Assembly: GCA_023079485.1 (NCBI GenBank)
Contig: CM041084.1
Coordinates: 67,551,709-67,615,708 of the forward strand
Direction of reading: 5' to 3'
Source: Archilochus colubris
Taxonomy: Eukaryota > Chordata > Aves > Apodiformes > Trochilidae
DNA: 64,000 nt
Below, piece after piece: positions 1-11,302 of the stretch. The notes beneath the pieces were generated by a model that made no database searches, was not told the DNA's origin, and worked only from the letters and a program-made list of their open reading frames with translations. Each line of letters starts with the position of its first letter. Position 1 is the first letter of the stretch. Both the position numbers and the translations under genes were made by a program.

Positions 1-3000
1 CTAATACTTATCTTTTCTTGCTGTTTTTTCAGCAAGCAGAATTGCTAGAAGCCCAGGCAGCTGCATCCTCATGAGAGCAGCTCTTATGTGTACCTAATGA
101 TTTCTACACAGGGAAATTTGGGATGATTTTTGCCTCTACAGGCTGAGCCATGCTGGTGATTTTACAGCCATATATATGATGTATATTATTTTGTGTTGTG
201 GAAAAAAAAACAGAGGTAAAAGTGTGGGCTGACAAAGGGTGAAAGAAATTAAAAGAGAGCAGATCCAGTACACTGGAGACATAGGCTGCCCTTAAAAAGA
301 AGAGAAATGGGGTCCAGTAAGTGACAGTCCAATTTCATTTGATATTCCTAGAAGCTATGGGATGAAATTATCCTTTTAACAGAGAGTCAGGCTCATTGAA
401 GTGGATGAGAAAATTGGCTGAATCACACCCAGAGGGTGTCAGTGCCACAGTTTGGCAGAAAAACTGACTCCACTGCCTTTCTGTGAAGCATGGAGCTGGT
501 CTAAACTCATGAATGATAACCCAACTATGTGCAGCTGAGGCACTAGAAACCTTTATGACAGATCCCCTGGACTATGGAAGGCTGGAGGGGAAGGAAATGT
601 CTTAAAAGACTCACTGGCAAAATAACTGAAGAGTAGACAGCCCCCTGTGATAAATAAATCCAACGTGTAGAGAGTTTTTACCATTTTTTTTCTTTATCCA
701 TTATTATTTTGATATATTTTCCTACTTTTTCTTCTTGCGACTGCTTCAGGGAGAGCTCTTTCCCAACAGGGATTTCCCAGAGACACTCTAACAACAATTC
801 CCATTTTGTTTCAGAACCCATAGCAATGGGAATCAGATCTGCAATTGTGGATGAGTTAATATTCTTAGGGGTGATTTTGGAGGTGTTCAGAAGGAAATGG
901 GCACCTCAGGTGCAGCTGTCCACAAGCACATCTGCTTTGCATGGCATGCAAATCAGGAGTGCCCTAAGGAAGCAGTATTAACCCATTTGGAGTATGCATC
1001 TAACATTAATGTAAAATCAATAAAGCCTTCATGTTGTATAGGAGATGGAATTTCTTTGTCTGGGGTATTTCAAAGCTCCCACTGTGCCCTGAATATGTAG
1101 TAATCTCACATCTGCACTAGTATATGTCATGTAGATCAGTCAAATCTCTCTCACTGGTCTAAATCATTCTTGTTTTGGAGGGCACTATGTTAAATGATTG
1201 GTGAGAAACTTGACCCCAAACACACTTTTTTTCCTTGTTTCTTTGCAATATCACCCCTACGCTTTGTGTACTATGTCAAAATTGTGATACCTCTCCTTGT
1301 TCCTGATGCTTATATAACACTATTCCATGTGTAGTTCATCCAATCCACCTAACCTTTTCAGCTGAATACTCATCATATGGCAGATAAGAAAATGCAGTCC
1401 TTTTAGTCTACTCACATTTTTAGTGCAGGCTTATTGTCTGTGTTGGCATAAGTATCTAGTCTTGGCCTTGTCTTGTTGTCTTCTGTATAAAATAGAAATA
1501 AGAGAGACAAAGATTCTACTATACTTCACAGGAGTGTCTGAGCGTTACTTTAATTAATATTTGCAAAATATTGGCTGGAAGATTCTAGGGGATTATAAAG
1601 TTGTTGCTATTCCAAGTGAAGTATTTGTTGGCTTATGAACACCTACAACAGCACAAAATGGAGCCACTTGAAGAACTTTATTCCTCTGGCTTGCGTTCAG
1701 GCAGATTGGCTTGGAATCTTCTCATCCCAACTTCAGTGTAAGAGTTTGAGGAATATATGAAGCTGTACTGAAAAATATTTATCATCCAGCTGTTGCTGGT
1801 GACATCAGCCTGGCCTGTTGCAGGGAACAAAGCATGCATTGCTAACTCTTGCTAAGTAAGGCACATGACTTTTCTCTTTTCCTTTTAAAAAGCCAACACC
1901 AAGGCAACCAATCTCATTCCAGCACTTTCAGGTTCTGTTTTTATTGCTCTAGGCTCCCTCCTACTTCCAATTATTTATGGAACAAGTTGTGTGTGAGTCA
2001 CATGATGGAGCTGGAATGATTTGGGAGTTTGTTGAGCAAAAAGAAACAGGAAAAGAAGGGCCTGGCACTTCAGGCAAATGACATCAGTGCTTCGGCATCC
2101 TGTCCCAAGCCCTGGAAAATGCAGCCCTTGCTGTGAGAAGGGTTGTGGAGTGATGCTCAGAGGCAGAAATATTTTGGTTTCTTGGTCATCCTGCAAAATA
2201 GCACTAGACATAGTCTTGTAAAGTTTATCAGTAATGACGAGTCAAGTGGGAGATACGGATGTGTAAACTGTTTCAAGGGAAATAGCTGAAAATATTGAAA
2301 GGAAAAACCACCAAATGGGTGGTATTTATCTGTAAAGAAGTACAGAAACTGTAAGGAGTGTCTAATCTTCTTTACATTTCTCAGTTGATTGTCAGCACAG
2401 GTTTGTTTGGCTGGATTTTATTTTTTCCCTTCTTAAGAATGAGAATTATACCTAGGTAACAATTCCTGTGAACTCTGCAAGCACAAAATTTATCCGTTTT
2501 CTAGGATAATGAAAAGGAAGCCGACAGGCATTCATCACAACCTCATATCCTTTATCCCTGGGTTCTCAAGACTGTGCTTCTGTAACCTCGTAAGAGATTA
2601 GCTGGAAAATCTTGAGATGCTGAGGCAGTCTGTTTGAATTGACATATTTCCACTACAAAGTGGGGCTTTTGCTTAAGGAGCACTCAGTGGCAGAGCTGAT
2701 AAGATTCTCTGAAATCCAACACATTACTGAAGCGCAGTAGATAGCGGCTAGGACAATGGTTGTCTCTGCAGCTACTACAATCCAAAAATAAAATATAAAT
2801 CAGTGGCAGTGCCTGGCAAGAAGCCTGTCCCAAGGTAAAAGCAATGGAGGTAAACAAATGAGAAACAGAATGGAGTATGTACTGATTGCAAAATTCTTTT
2901 TTAAACTTGATTTGTATCAATTTGTGGGCATCAGTACTCTTATTCTCATCCAATGTGTCCTGGTTTTAAGGACTGCACATACTTAATGTTAATAATAACA

Positions 3001-3119
3001 TTTCACTGACATAAGTCAAATGATCTGAAAAGTTACACCCTGTGGCAAACTGGTGAAAAAAAAAAATCTATAAATCAGTAGGCTCAAAACGTAGAAAATA
3101 CTTTACAGAACCACATCGG
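1..3119. other. Intergenic DNA, nothing recognised
   Basis: AT-rich, apparently unique sequence. Open frames are all under 100 codons and without family resemblance. No CR1, LTR or tRNA-like structure was seen. Confidence 0.7.
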
Positions 3120-3560
3120 TTGTTTCCGGCATTATGGCCAGCTTGCTGAAAGGACTGAAAAAACCCGGTTTTAACCTCTGCAACATGACCCAGGTGTTCA
3201 GCTCTGCTCTACAGACAGAGAAGCTGAAGCCCAGACATCATTCCCAGGCAGGGCAGAAGGTGTGCACATTCTTGGGGCTGCTTCAGCCACTTCTGCTCGT
3301 CATGCCTGTCGCTCTTCCAGGCTCTTGGGGAAGCATGGTGTAGGGAAATGGAGAGAAGCAGGAGGTGTAGCAGCTCGACTGCCACTCTGCCCTGTGATCC
3401 CTCCCTCTCCAGGCTCGCTTGCGTGAGGCACAAGCGGTGTTTAAAGCCAAGAGGCTTCTGGTCGGGGCTGCTGGAAAAGGGATCCATCCCCAGTGGTGAA
3501 TCCGGGCGGATCAGTTTACAATGACACCGGCAGAGCCACGGAACCGAGGCAGGAGGAAGG
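3120..3560. other. CpG-enriched intergenic patch
   Basis: CpG dinucleotides and GC content are raised compared with the flanks, densest at about 3,480-3,560. It is too weak to call an island. It could be a distal regulatory element, an old GC-rich repeat, or chance. Confidence 0.3.
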
Positions 3561-4880
3561 GCGGAATCAGGCAGTGGTAATCAAAGCACCAGTAAAAAGA
3601 TAGCTTGGTAGCAGGAAGGAACAAGCATCCCAGCCTGCTGGGTGCTAAGCTTTTTGGGTTGAGGCTGCCCCAGCTTGTGCACAGTGTGCTAAAGCCTTCC
3701 TAGCGGCTGAGCTCTGGTCGTTGCCTTCTGTAGTAGATGAGAATGCTTGGAAGTATGGGGTTTTTGGCATGGGGATGTCTCTGGCCAGGCCTGCAAAAGC
3801 GCTGTTGGAAGCTGATGGGTACTGGGGAACTTCTGTGGGTGGTGGATGCTCTCACAGAAGGGAACTCTGATGGAGAAGTCACTGTGTTTTACCCCTTTGC
3901 CTCCCATGGTACCCTCACCAACACTGGTTTTTGGAGGAGCTCCTCACCAGCAGCACCTCTGAGGTATTCAAAGTCATGGCAGAGGAGCCCTCTCTGGTTC
4001 TGGCAGAGAACCCCTGGGCATGATGGTTCTTTTTGCCTTTCATATGTGGCTTGGCAGGAGGAAAAATATGGCACAGACAGGGTAACTAATGCCAGCTGTA
4101 TTTGAGGAGAGGTGGCTGTTCCCATGAATCCCTTCCCTGCTAGCACTCCAGTGATTCTATGGCTGCATGGATGGCTCAGGGGTGTAGAAATAAACTCATG
4201 ATTCACCAGGAGGAAATCTCAGGAATGATGAGTGTTTAAAACCAGCTCAATTAAAGCCTTATATTTTGTTGCTGTAGGCACATGTTCAGATTACAGCAGT
4301 CCTGGTTATGTGAGCATGAGGCTGAGGAGGAAATGCTGCAGCAGTGGACAGCTTTTTGTATGGGAGGGAAGGTATATTTTCCCTTGAGAACTCAGACAGT
4401 TTGCACTGGGGACCAACAAGTGCTCCTGCTGCAGCAGCAGCGCAGTCAGAAACCACCAGACCTCATGTGGGTTAGTCACATCAGGTCACACGTTGTAACA
4501 CTGACTAGTGACTCTAGCACACAAATTGCTAGTTTTCATATGCAGAAAGCACAAATAAAGGCAATTAATTTCCCATTTCCCTTTTTCTTGGGAAAAGAAG
4601 CAAGCAAACAAAAAAATCCATGTTTTGACTGGACAAAATATTTTGGCAGCATCCAAGTGTTGCTGAGACATTTATAGTAGTAGTTCAAACCTCCTACCTT
4701 TTAAAATTGTATTTAGTCACTTTTCAAAACAGAAAAAAATATTTGAGGATGTCAAAGTAATTGTTTTGGCTATCCAACTTCTGTGCTTTTAACTCAAACT
4801 GTTCTATGATCTTGTTCCAACTTTGCAGGTTGCTTCCCCCTTCCACAAAACTTCACTTTTCATTGAAGCTTGATATTAAT
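3561..4880. other. Intergenic DNA, nothing recognised
   Basis: It contains open frames of 105-131 codons on both strands (for example 3737-4105 and 4282-4677) without recognisable homology, and a very short CTG/CAG run near 4426-4443. Confidence 0.65.
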
Positions 4881-5261
4881 AGAATCATAGAATCATAGAA
4901 TTAGCCGGGTTGGAAGGGACCTCAGAGATCATCTAGTCCAACCCTTGACCCACCGGAGCAGTTGCTAGACCATGGCAATGATTGTCATCCAGTCTTTTTT
5001 GTTGGGGGGTTTGGGGTTTGTTTTGTGGTTTTTTTTTTGTGTTTTGGGTTGTGGTGGGTTTGGTTTTTTGGTGGTTTGTTTTGGGTGTGGTTTTGGTTGT
5101 TTTGGTGTTGGTTTTTTTTGGGGGGTGGCAGTACTCGAGGTGTGGCCTAACCAGAGCTGAGTACAGGGGCAGAATCCTTCCTGGACCTGCTGGTGACGCT
5201 GTTTTTGATACAGGCCAGGATGCCATTGGCCTTCTTGGCCACCTGGGCACACTGCTGGGCA
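4881..5261 (-). mobile_element. CR1 LINE 3' fragment interrupted by a G/T-only tract
   Basis: 4881 to about 5000 is the antisense of a CR1 3' end (doubled ATTCTATG-type terminus, then the GGTTGGAAGGGACCTC block). 5129-5261 is a more 5' part of CR1, whose minus strand encodes the reverse-transcriptase tail [13 protein letters not shown]. Between them several hundred bases expected in CR1 are missing and a G/T-only tract sits instead. The first 97 bases differ from the CR1 copy at 23119 at only two positions, so this is a young subfamily. Confidence 0.92.
4995..5128 (+). repeat. 134-base tract of only G and T inside a CR1
   Basis: There is not one A or C in 134 bases. It holds G-runs of six, four, three, three, three and six (for example at 5004-5009, 5013-5016 and 5120-5125), separated by T-rich spacers. 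The complementary strand is purely A/C. G-quadruplex formation is possible in principle. Confidence 0.95.
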
Positions 5262-7652
5262 CATATACTTTGTCTTCACTAAAACCATTGACTCTGAAAT
5301 TCCCTGTTTTCCTTTAATTTTAAAAATTTGATGCTTTGCATATAAAGGCCTGGATTTCTAGAGTCTAGAGCCTTTTTTCATCTCCATGAGGAATAGTCAA
5401 TAAGGGTATTGCTAATAAACTCTGTGGGCTTGCACTGATGCCAAATTTGGAACTGCCTTCAAGATCTGTTTCAAAGGGAAGTCTCTCAAAAGCAGAGCAG
5501 TTGCCAATTATTATATACTATGAAATTCATGTGGAATTACCCAGCTCTTACCTTCACCCTCTTGGGATGAAGGTCCAACCTGTATTTAGGATTAGGGCTT
5601 GATGTGGGATCTGGACATTTTTGGTGATGTTATGTGTTACAGCTGGTGATTTTGTCTAACAGTAATTTGGAGGGAGAGACACAACTATGGGGAAAAAAGA
5701 AAAAAAAGGGAGAGAGTTATTTTGCGTCTCAAACCTGCCATCCAAAGAAGCTGGATTTTGCCTTGAATATGTACATTATTGGAGGAAACTTGATCTGAGT
5801 TAAAGGAATGAAATATCTTATGTAAACTAAAGAATTTGTAGATGTTTCTTGTATACCACAGTGTGAAGGAGGAGGATGGAAGCTGAATAGTTCCTGTGTT
5901 TTCAGCCAGGACCCTGACAGCTGAGAAAATAAGTGGCTGATTTAATGAAGCTGAAGTTGATTGCAGTACGAGAATATTTGTAACTACCAGTGGAATACAG
6001 AGCTTCCACATAAGACCAATTACAGATGTCCCATAACACCACAACTATTTTTAATTAGCTATGTATGTGGGAGAGGAAAAATATCTTCTATTCAAGTAAG
6101 TTGTCTAGCAGCAAAAATTCAAGAAGCTTTTGTCTTTAAACCAGACAAGTGAGTTTTGACCCTTTCTGTAATGCATTTCCTCTGGTCTGAGTTTTTATTT
6201 TGTAAATGTATTATTGATATTATTATTTTGTTAGCTATTGGTAGCTTCAGTTTCTTTCCAACAGCTCCTTTAGACACCCAGTATATTCATAGGAAGCCCA
6301 TTTTTGTTCCTACAGCCGATGTGGATCATCTGGATGGTGGTTGACCAGTTCAGATACCTCAGCCTTAAGGCTCTTCCTGTAATGAAATGCCCACATGAGA
6401 AGGCAGGAAAATCTGTGGGCAATCACTCAGATGTACTTTTCTTTGGTGTTTTTTTTCATTGGCTCTTGCTACTTCTGCAATCCATTCCCAGGAACATTCA
6501 GAGTGCAATATTACTACCCTGTGTACCCATGCTGTAACGCTGTCAGTAGGTACATTAATTAAAACATTACAATAATTACAATAATAGAGGAATAAGGGTG
6601 CCTCAAGATCTTTGCCACTTATTGGTCTAGATGAAGATTTGTCTCCAACATTTCATCTTTTGTGACCAGTATGGATTTATATATGCATCCATTTTGAACA
6701 GCTACTTTAAAGTCTTTAAAGAAACAGTTGAGAGTGCTTGAAGTCTTGTTATGGGATTAGGATCCTCAGGAAGTGAGAAGATGAATGCAATGAAATAATA
6801 CTCTGACCATTCTGCTTTCGAAGTATTTCATAAACATTAGCTTGTTTTCAAAACACTTCCACGAATTAAAGAAACTTCATCCACAGTTTACAAAAGAGGA
6901 TTTGAAAGGCAATGAGCTGGAAATTTCAATGAAGCTCATCACTGCTGCATACCTTTCTTGGCTCAGAACAACTTGCTTTCCTTCTGGGGACCAAAACATT
7001 GAGTGCATCCTATGAAAACTACACTGTAGGTCTTCTGAGCTTCAGAACTAGTGTGTCCAATGCAGCCGTGACTATTATAACAATGCTGATCTTTTATCAG
7101 ATGCTTGGCAGCTGTTAAGGAATTTTTTTTTTTTCACAAGATGATGATGTTGGACTGATGCTCTCTGTAAAGGAGGAATCTGGCATTGTTGTCATGCCAA
7201 AGGTCCCCCCAGAACCTTTTAAGCAGCTGCAGAAATAACCTCCATAATGGCAGAGGCATCCTAGGTTATCTCCATCCCTTCCTGCCCAGCAATGAGTTTT
7301 TCACAATTCCCACTGCAGATCTGACAGTCCCTTGCATGCACTGGTCCATGCACTCACTAGTATCCTTCAGCCTATAGCCAGAAGAGAAAATGCATTTGAT
7401 TCGAGGTACATGTCTGGAGTTGAATCTAAGTTGTGCAGCAGTCTTATCTGACAATATAAATCTGTGTGGTCAGATGAAGCCAACTTCATTTGGAAGACCT
7501 GTATGGGTCAGATTAGCTTTGCCAGGATTTAAGTACCAGAGCAGAGTTATGTGACTGATTATTTTGGTCTGGCCCATGTACCATATGGAAAATTGCTGTT
7601 GTTGGGCTGGGAAAATACATGGAATGTTCTAAGCATCCACAAAAATTTCCTT
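5262..7652. other. Intergenic DNA, nothing recognised
   Basis: AT-rich unique-looking sequence. Short open frames such as 5685-6044 lack any family signature. Confidence 0.7.
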
Positions 7653-8267
7653 TCACAGAATCACAGAATGCTAGGGGTTGAAAGGGGCCTCTGGAGATCA
7701 CTTACTCCATCCCCCCTGACAGAGCAGGTTCACCTAGAGTAGGTTGCAGAGGGTGATGTCTAGGCAGGTTTTGAATGTCTCCAGAGACTGAGACTCCACC
7801 ACCTCTCTGCTTGGTGCTCTGTTAGTCTTACAATAAGGAAGTTCTTCCTTATGTTTAGGTTGAACCTCCTGTGTGGCAGTTTGTGACCATTGCTCCTTGT
7901 CCCGTGACTGGACATCACTGAAAAGAGTCTGGTTCCACCCTCCTGACACCCACCCTTTAGATATTTATAAGCATTGATGAGATCCCCCATCAATCTTCTC
8001 TTCTCCAGGATGAACAGACCCAGCTCCCTCTGCCTTTCCTCGTATGGTAGGTGCTCAAATCCTCTAATCATCTTAGTGGCTCTGTGCTGGGCTCTCTCCA
8101 GTAGTTCCTTGTCCTTCATGAACTGGGGGGCCCAGAACTGAACGCAGTATTCCAGTTGGGGCCTCACCAGGGCAGAGTAGAGGGGGACAATAACTTCCCT
8201 TGAGGTGCTTGCCATGCTCTTCTTGATCTAGCCCGGAAAGCCATTGATCTTCTTGGCTACAAGGGAA
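7653..8267 (-). mobile_element. CR1 LINE 3' fragment with decayed reverse-transcriptase tail
   Basis: The antisense 3' end begins with a tandem of the ATTCTGTG-type repeat, followed by typical CR1 3' sequence. The minus strand still reads as the end of CR1 ORF2 over about 150 codons (7760-8215): [25 protein letters not shown], then the [17 protein letters not shown] region. The copy is 5'-truncated, so it is a dead copy. Divergence from the 23119-type copies suggests an older subfamily. Confidence 0.93.
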
Positions 8268-10584
8268 ATAAACTATATTCTGTTAGTTTCCAATTTTATG
8301 GGTATTGTTCAGCTTTTGCTGCCTATTTCCTGATAAAATTACTCCTTTCCAAGGCATACTGTACCTCTGAGTCTGCATCATTGCCTCAAATGGCCTTCAT
8401 TCAGGATGTTGGGCATATGCTAAAAGTAACAGGATGCTTTTGACAAGAATCTGGGTCTTTGTACCAAACCATAGCTGTGTTATTATATTACCTGATTCTC
8501 ACACTTCTATGCAGTCCTGCATAGCGTGTTTGTCTGTATACAGCTCCATCCTATACCTTCTTGTACACCCTTGGTTGGGGGTGTTCCTTCTCAGGAATAG
8601 CCTGCATCTCTCAGTGACTGACCTTTTGCAGAGAGTGCATTTCTGTGCTCTGCTTTACTGGAGGTTTCATACAGAAGGCCTCTGGGGAGTCCAGGTTTCC
8701 ACTCGCAAACTGTGGACAGGTCTCTAATATATCATTATTAGGAAACCTTTTGTTCCTTATCCATGGTCCACAGTAGAAGCCCCATGAAACTGACTGTCAG
8801 GAAAGCAGTGCTTCTGAAAAACAGGACCAAATACTTTCTGCAGTCTGAGCTTTCATGTGAGATGTTTTCTCAAAACAGTTTTGAGATTCTTTTTGCTACA
8901 AGTCACATGCTTTGGCCGTATTTTGATGTTCCTGGTATTTTTTTTTTAAACCTACAACAGATTTCCTTAAAAGAGTGTTGTCTTCTTGATGTTACAGAGC
9001 TCTCCTGACATTACTAAGGACTTCATGTAGTGTTGAAAAATATGATCACAAGAGTGGCTGAGTTATTTCTCATGCATCCCTTTTTTCCTTTGATCCAGAC
9101 ACACAAAGGGATGGTCTTCAAGGGGTCTTTAGAGATAACAGGAATATTTAAAGATATTTAAAGGTTACTTAAAGATAAATCACATTTCCTTTCGAAATAG
9201 TTGTAGCTCCAAAATGAATACTATGTATTATTACTAGTTTTCTCACTATTTCAAAACACCCCTCTGCCTTTGTGTTTTGAAACAAATTGGATCTGGTAGT
9301 TCATCAGAATAATTAGCAACAGTGTATCTGAAGTACTGTCTGCCCCCTATACCAGGTGTGTTACTTAATCAGTGGTTTGCCTCCTCTGCTATGAAAGAGC
9401 AAAGGGATAAATCCCTTGGACAATACACAAAATGTACATTGCTAAGTTTAGTAGGGCTGGCAATGAATGGGGTCCCAGGCTCAGATATTGGGTGTCCTTC
9501 CACCTTTTGTATAGCCTGTGTGATGTGGGTCGTTATGACTCAACTGAAATCCCCTTCCATGTCAGGAAGACTTTGCTTCACAAGCTTAAGTGACTCTTGA
9601 AAAATATGTTCATGCCTCTTAGTGCCATGGAAATATCACCTAATTGTCTTTAAAAATTCAAGATCTGGTGCTTTCATCTTTTTTTGTACCTAGCCCTCTT
9701 TCCTGTCATTGGATCCAGTAGAATTAAATTTTCTGTGAACCTTACAAAGCTACCTCAGAGTTCATATTAGGCTCACAAATAGCAACAGGAGTGTGTAGCA
9801 CTTACTGATGACTCCTTTCTGCTGGAGGGGTAGATATGTTTATTACAGGCTGGGAAGGCAGCTGGACCCCTGCAGAAAGTAATATCACTCAGCAGTGCAC
9901 AACAAACTTGGCTCTCCTGCCTCTGCTGAGCCATTCCTGTTGTTACCTATGTAGGCTTCTTCACTGTGTGCTTTCTTTGATGTTTAGAGACAGTGATAAT
10001 TGCAGCGTTGTGAAATACTCAGAAGATTGGCTTGGCTGAAGGACATAAATCCAGGAGGGGAAATGCTGGGAGGGTGAATGATTTCACAGACCAAAGGCTT
10101 CCCATGCTGACGTGATAGCAATAAAACTTGTTGACTCTGATCGTTGCAATCTCAAGTGAAAGGAAACCCTGGCAGCGTTTAATGAATGATGTATTCAGGC
10201 CTTGTTGTTTTCCCTTTGCTTTGTGGTCAGTGCAGAGGATGGAGACTGGCACTAACTCTATTCCACATGAGTCAAAACAAGAACTTGCGTGGCGGCAGAA
10301 CCTGTGAGATCATGGAAGGGTGCAGGAGCAACTCTGGGTTATTATTTCATCAAGGTAACAGATGCCAAGATCACACACGATACAATTATCTCAGCCTCCA
10401 GGTAAAAAGCAGACACTTGGACTCCTCACTGTTGTCTGCAGAGCTGTAATACTCACTGGAGACAGTCTTTTCTGATTTCCTTTTTTTTTCCCCCATGAAT
10501 TGTGGTGTGAGTGCTGCCTCCTGATGAGCCTTCTAGACTAATCACTTGACACTGATTTACTGATGGCAATTGAAAACAGTAGAC
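8268..10584. other. Intergenic DNA, nothing recognised
   Basis: No coding or repeat signal that I can support. Open frames are below 100 codons. Confidence 0.7.
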
Positions 10585-11302
10585 AGAGAAAAGTAGAGAA
10601 GATCCTGCATGTGGGGCAGTCCCAAGCACAATTACAGGCTGGGTGGAGAATGGATTGAGAACAGACCTAAGAAGGACCTGGGGGAGGTTGGTTGATTAAA
10701 AACCCATGAGCCATCAATGTGTGCTTGCAACACAGAAAGCCAACTGTAACCTGGGCTGCATCAAAAGAAGCATGGCCAGCAGGTCAAGGGAGGTCATTCT
10801 TTTCCTCTGTTCTGCTCTCATGAGACCTCACCAGGAGAACTGGGAGTCCCTACCACAAGGGCATGGAGCCATTGGAGTGAGACCAGAAGAGGGCCACGAA
10901 GATGATCAGAGGGCTGGAGCACCTCTCCTATGAAGACAGACTGAGAGAGTTTGGATTCTCCAGCCTGAAGAAGAGGAGGCTTAAGGGAGATCTTATAGTG
11001 GCCTTCCAGAACCTCCAGGAAAGCTGAGTGCATGTAGTGACAGGATAAGGGGAAACAGTTTTCAACTGGAAGAGGGTAGATTTAGATTAGATATTGGGAA
11101 AAAATTCTTCACTGTGAGAGTGGTGGGACACTGGCACAGGTTGCCCAGGAAAGCTGTGAATTCCTGCTCCCTGGAAGTGCTCAAGGTTGGACAGGACTGT
11201 GAGCAACCTGATCTAGTGAGAGGTGTCCCTTCCAAAGGCATGGGGGTTGGAACTACGTAGTCCTTATGGTCCCTTCCAAAAAACACATTCTATGGTTCTA
11301 AG
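10585..11302 (+). mobile_element. CR1 LINE 3' fragment, sense
   Basis: It starts in the CR1 ORF2 region corresponding to CTGCA-GGGG...ACAGGCTGGG and runs to a 3' end at CATTCTATGGTTCTAAG. The plus strand encodes fragments of the reverse-transcriptase tail (CVLATQKANCNLGCIKRSM, ASRSREVILFLCSALMRPH) before frameshifts break it. A small internal deletion near 10,835-10,855 removes the usual LEYC...WSP segment. It is an old, inactive copy. Confidence 0.9.
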
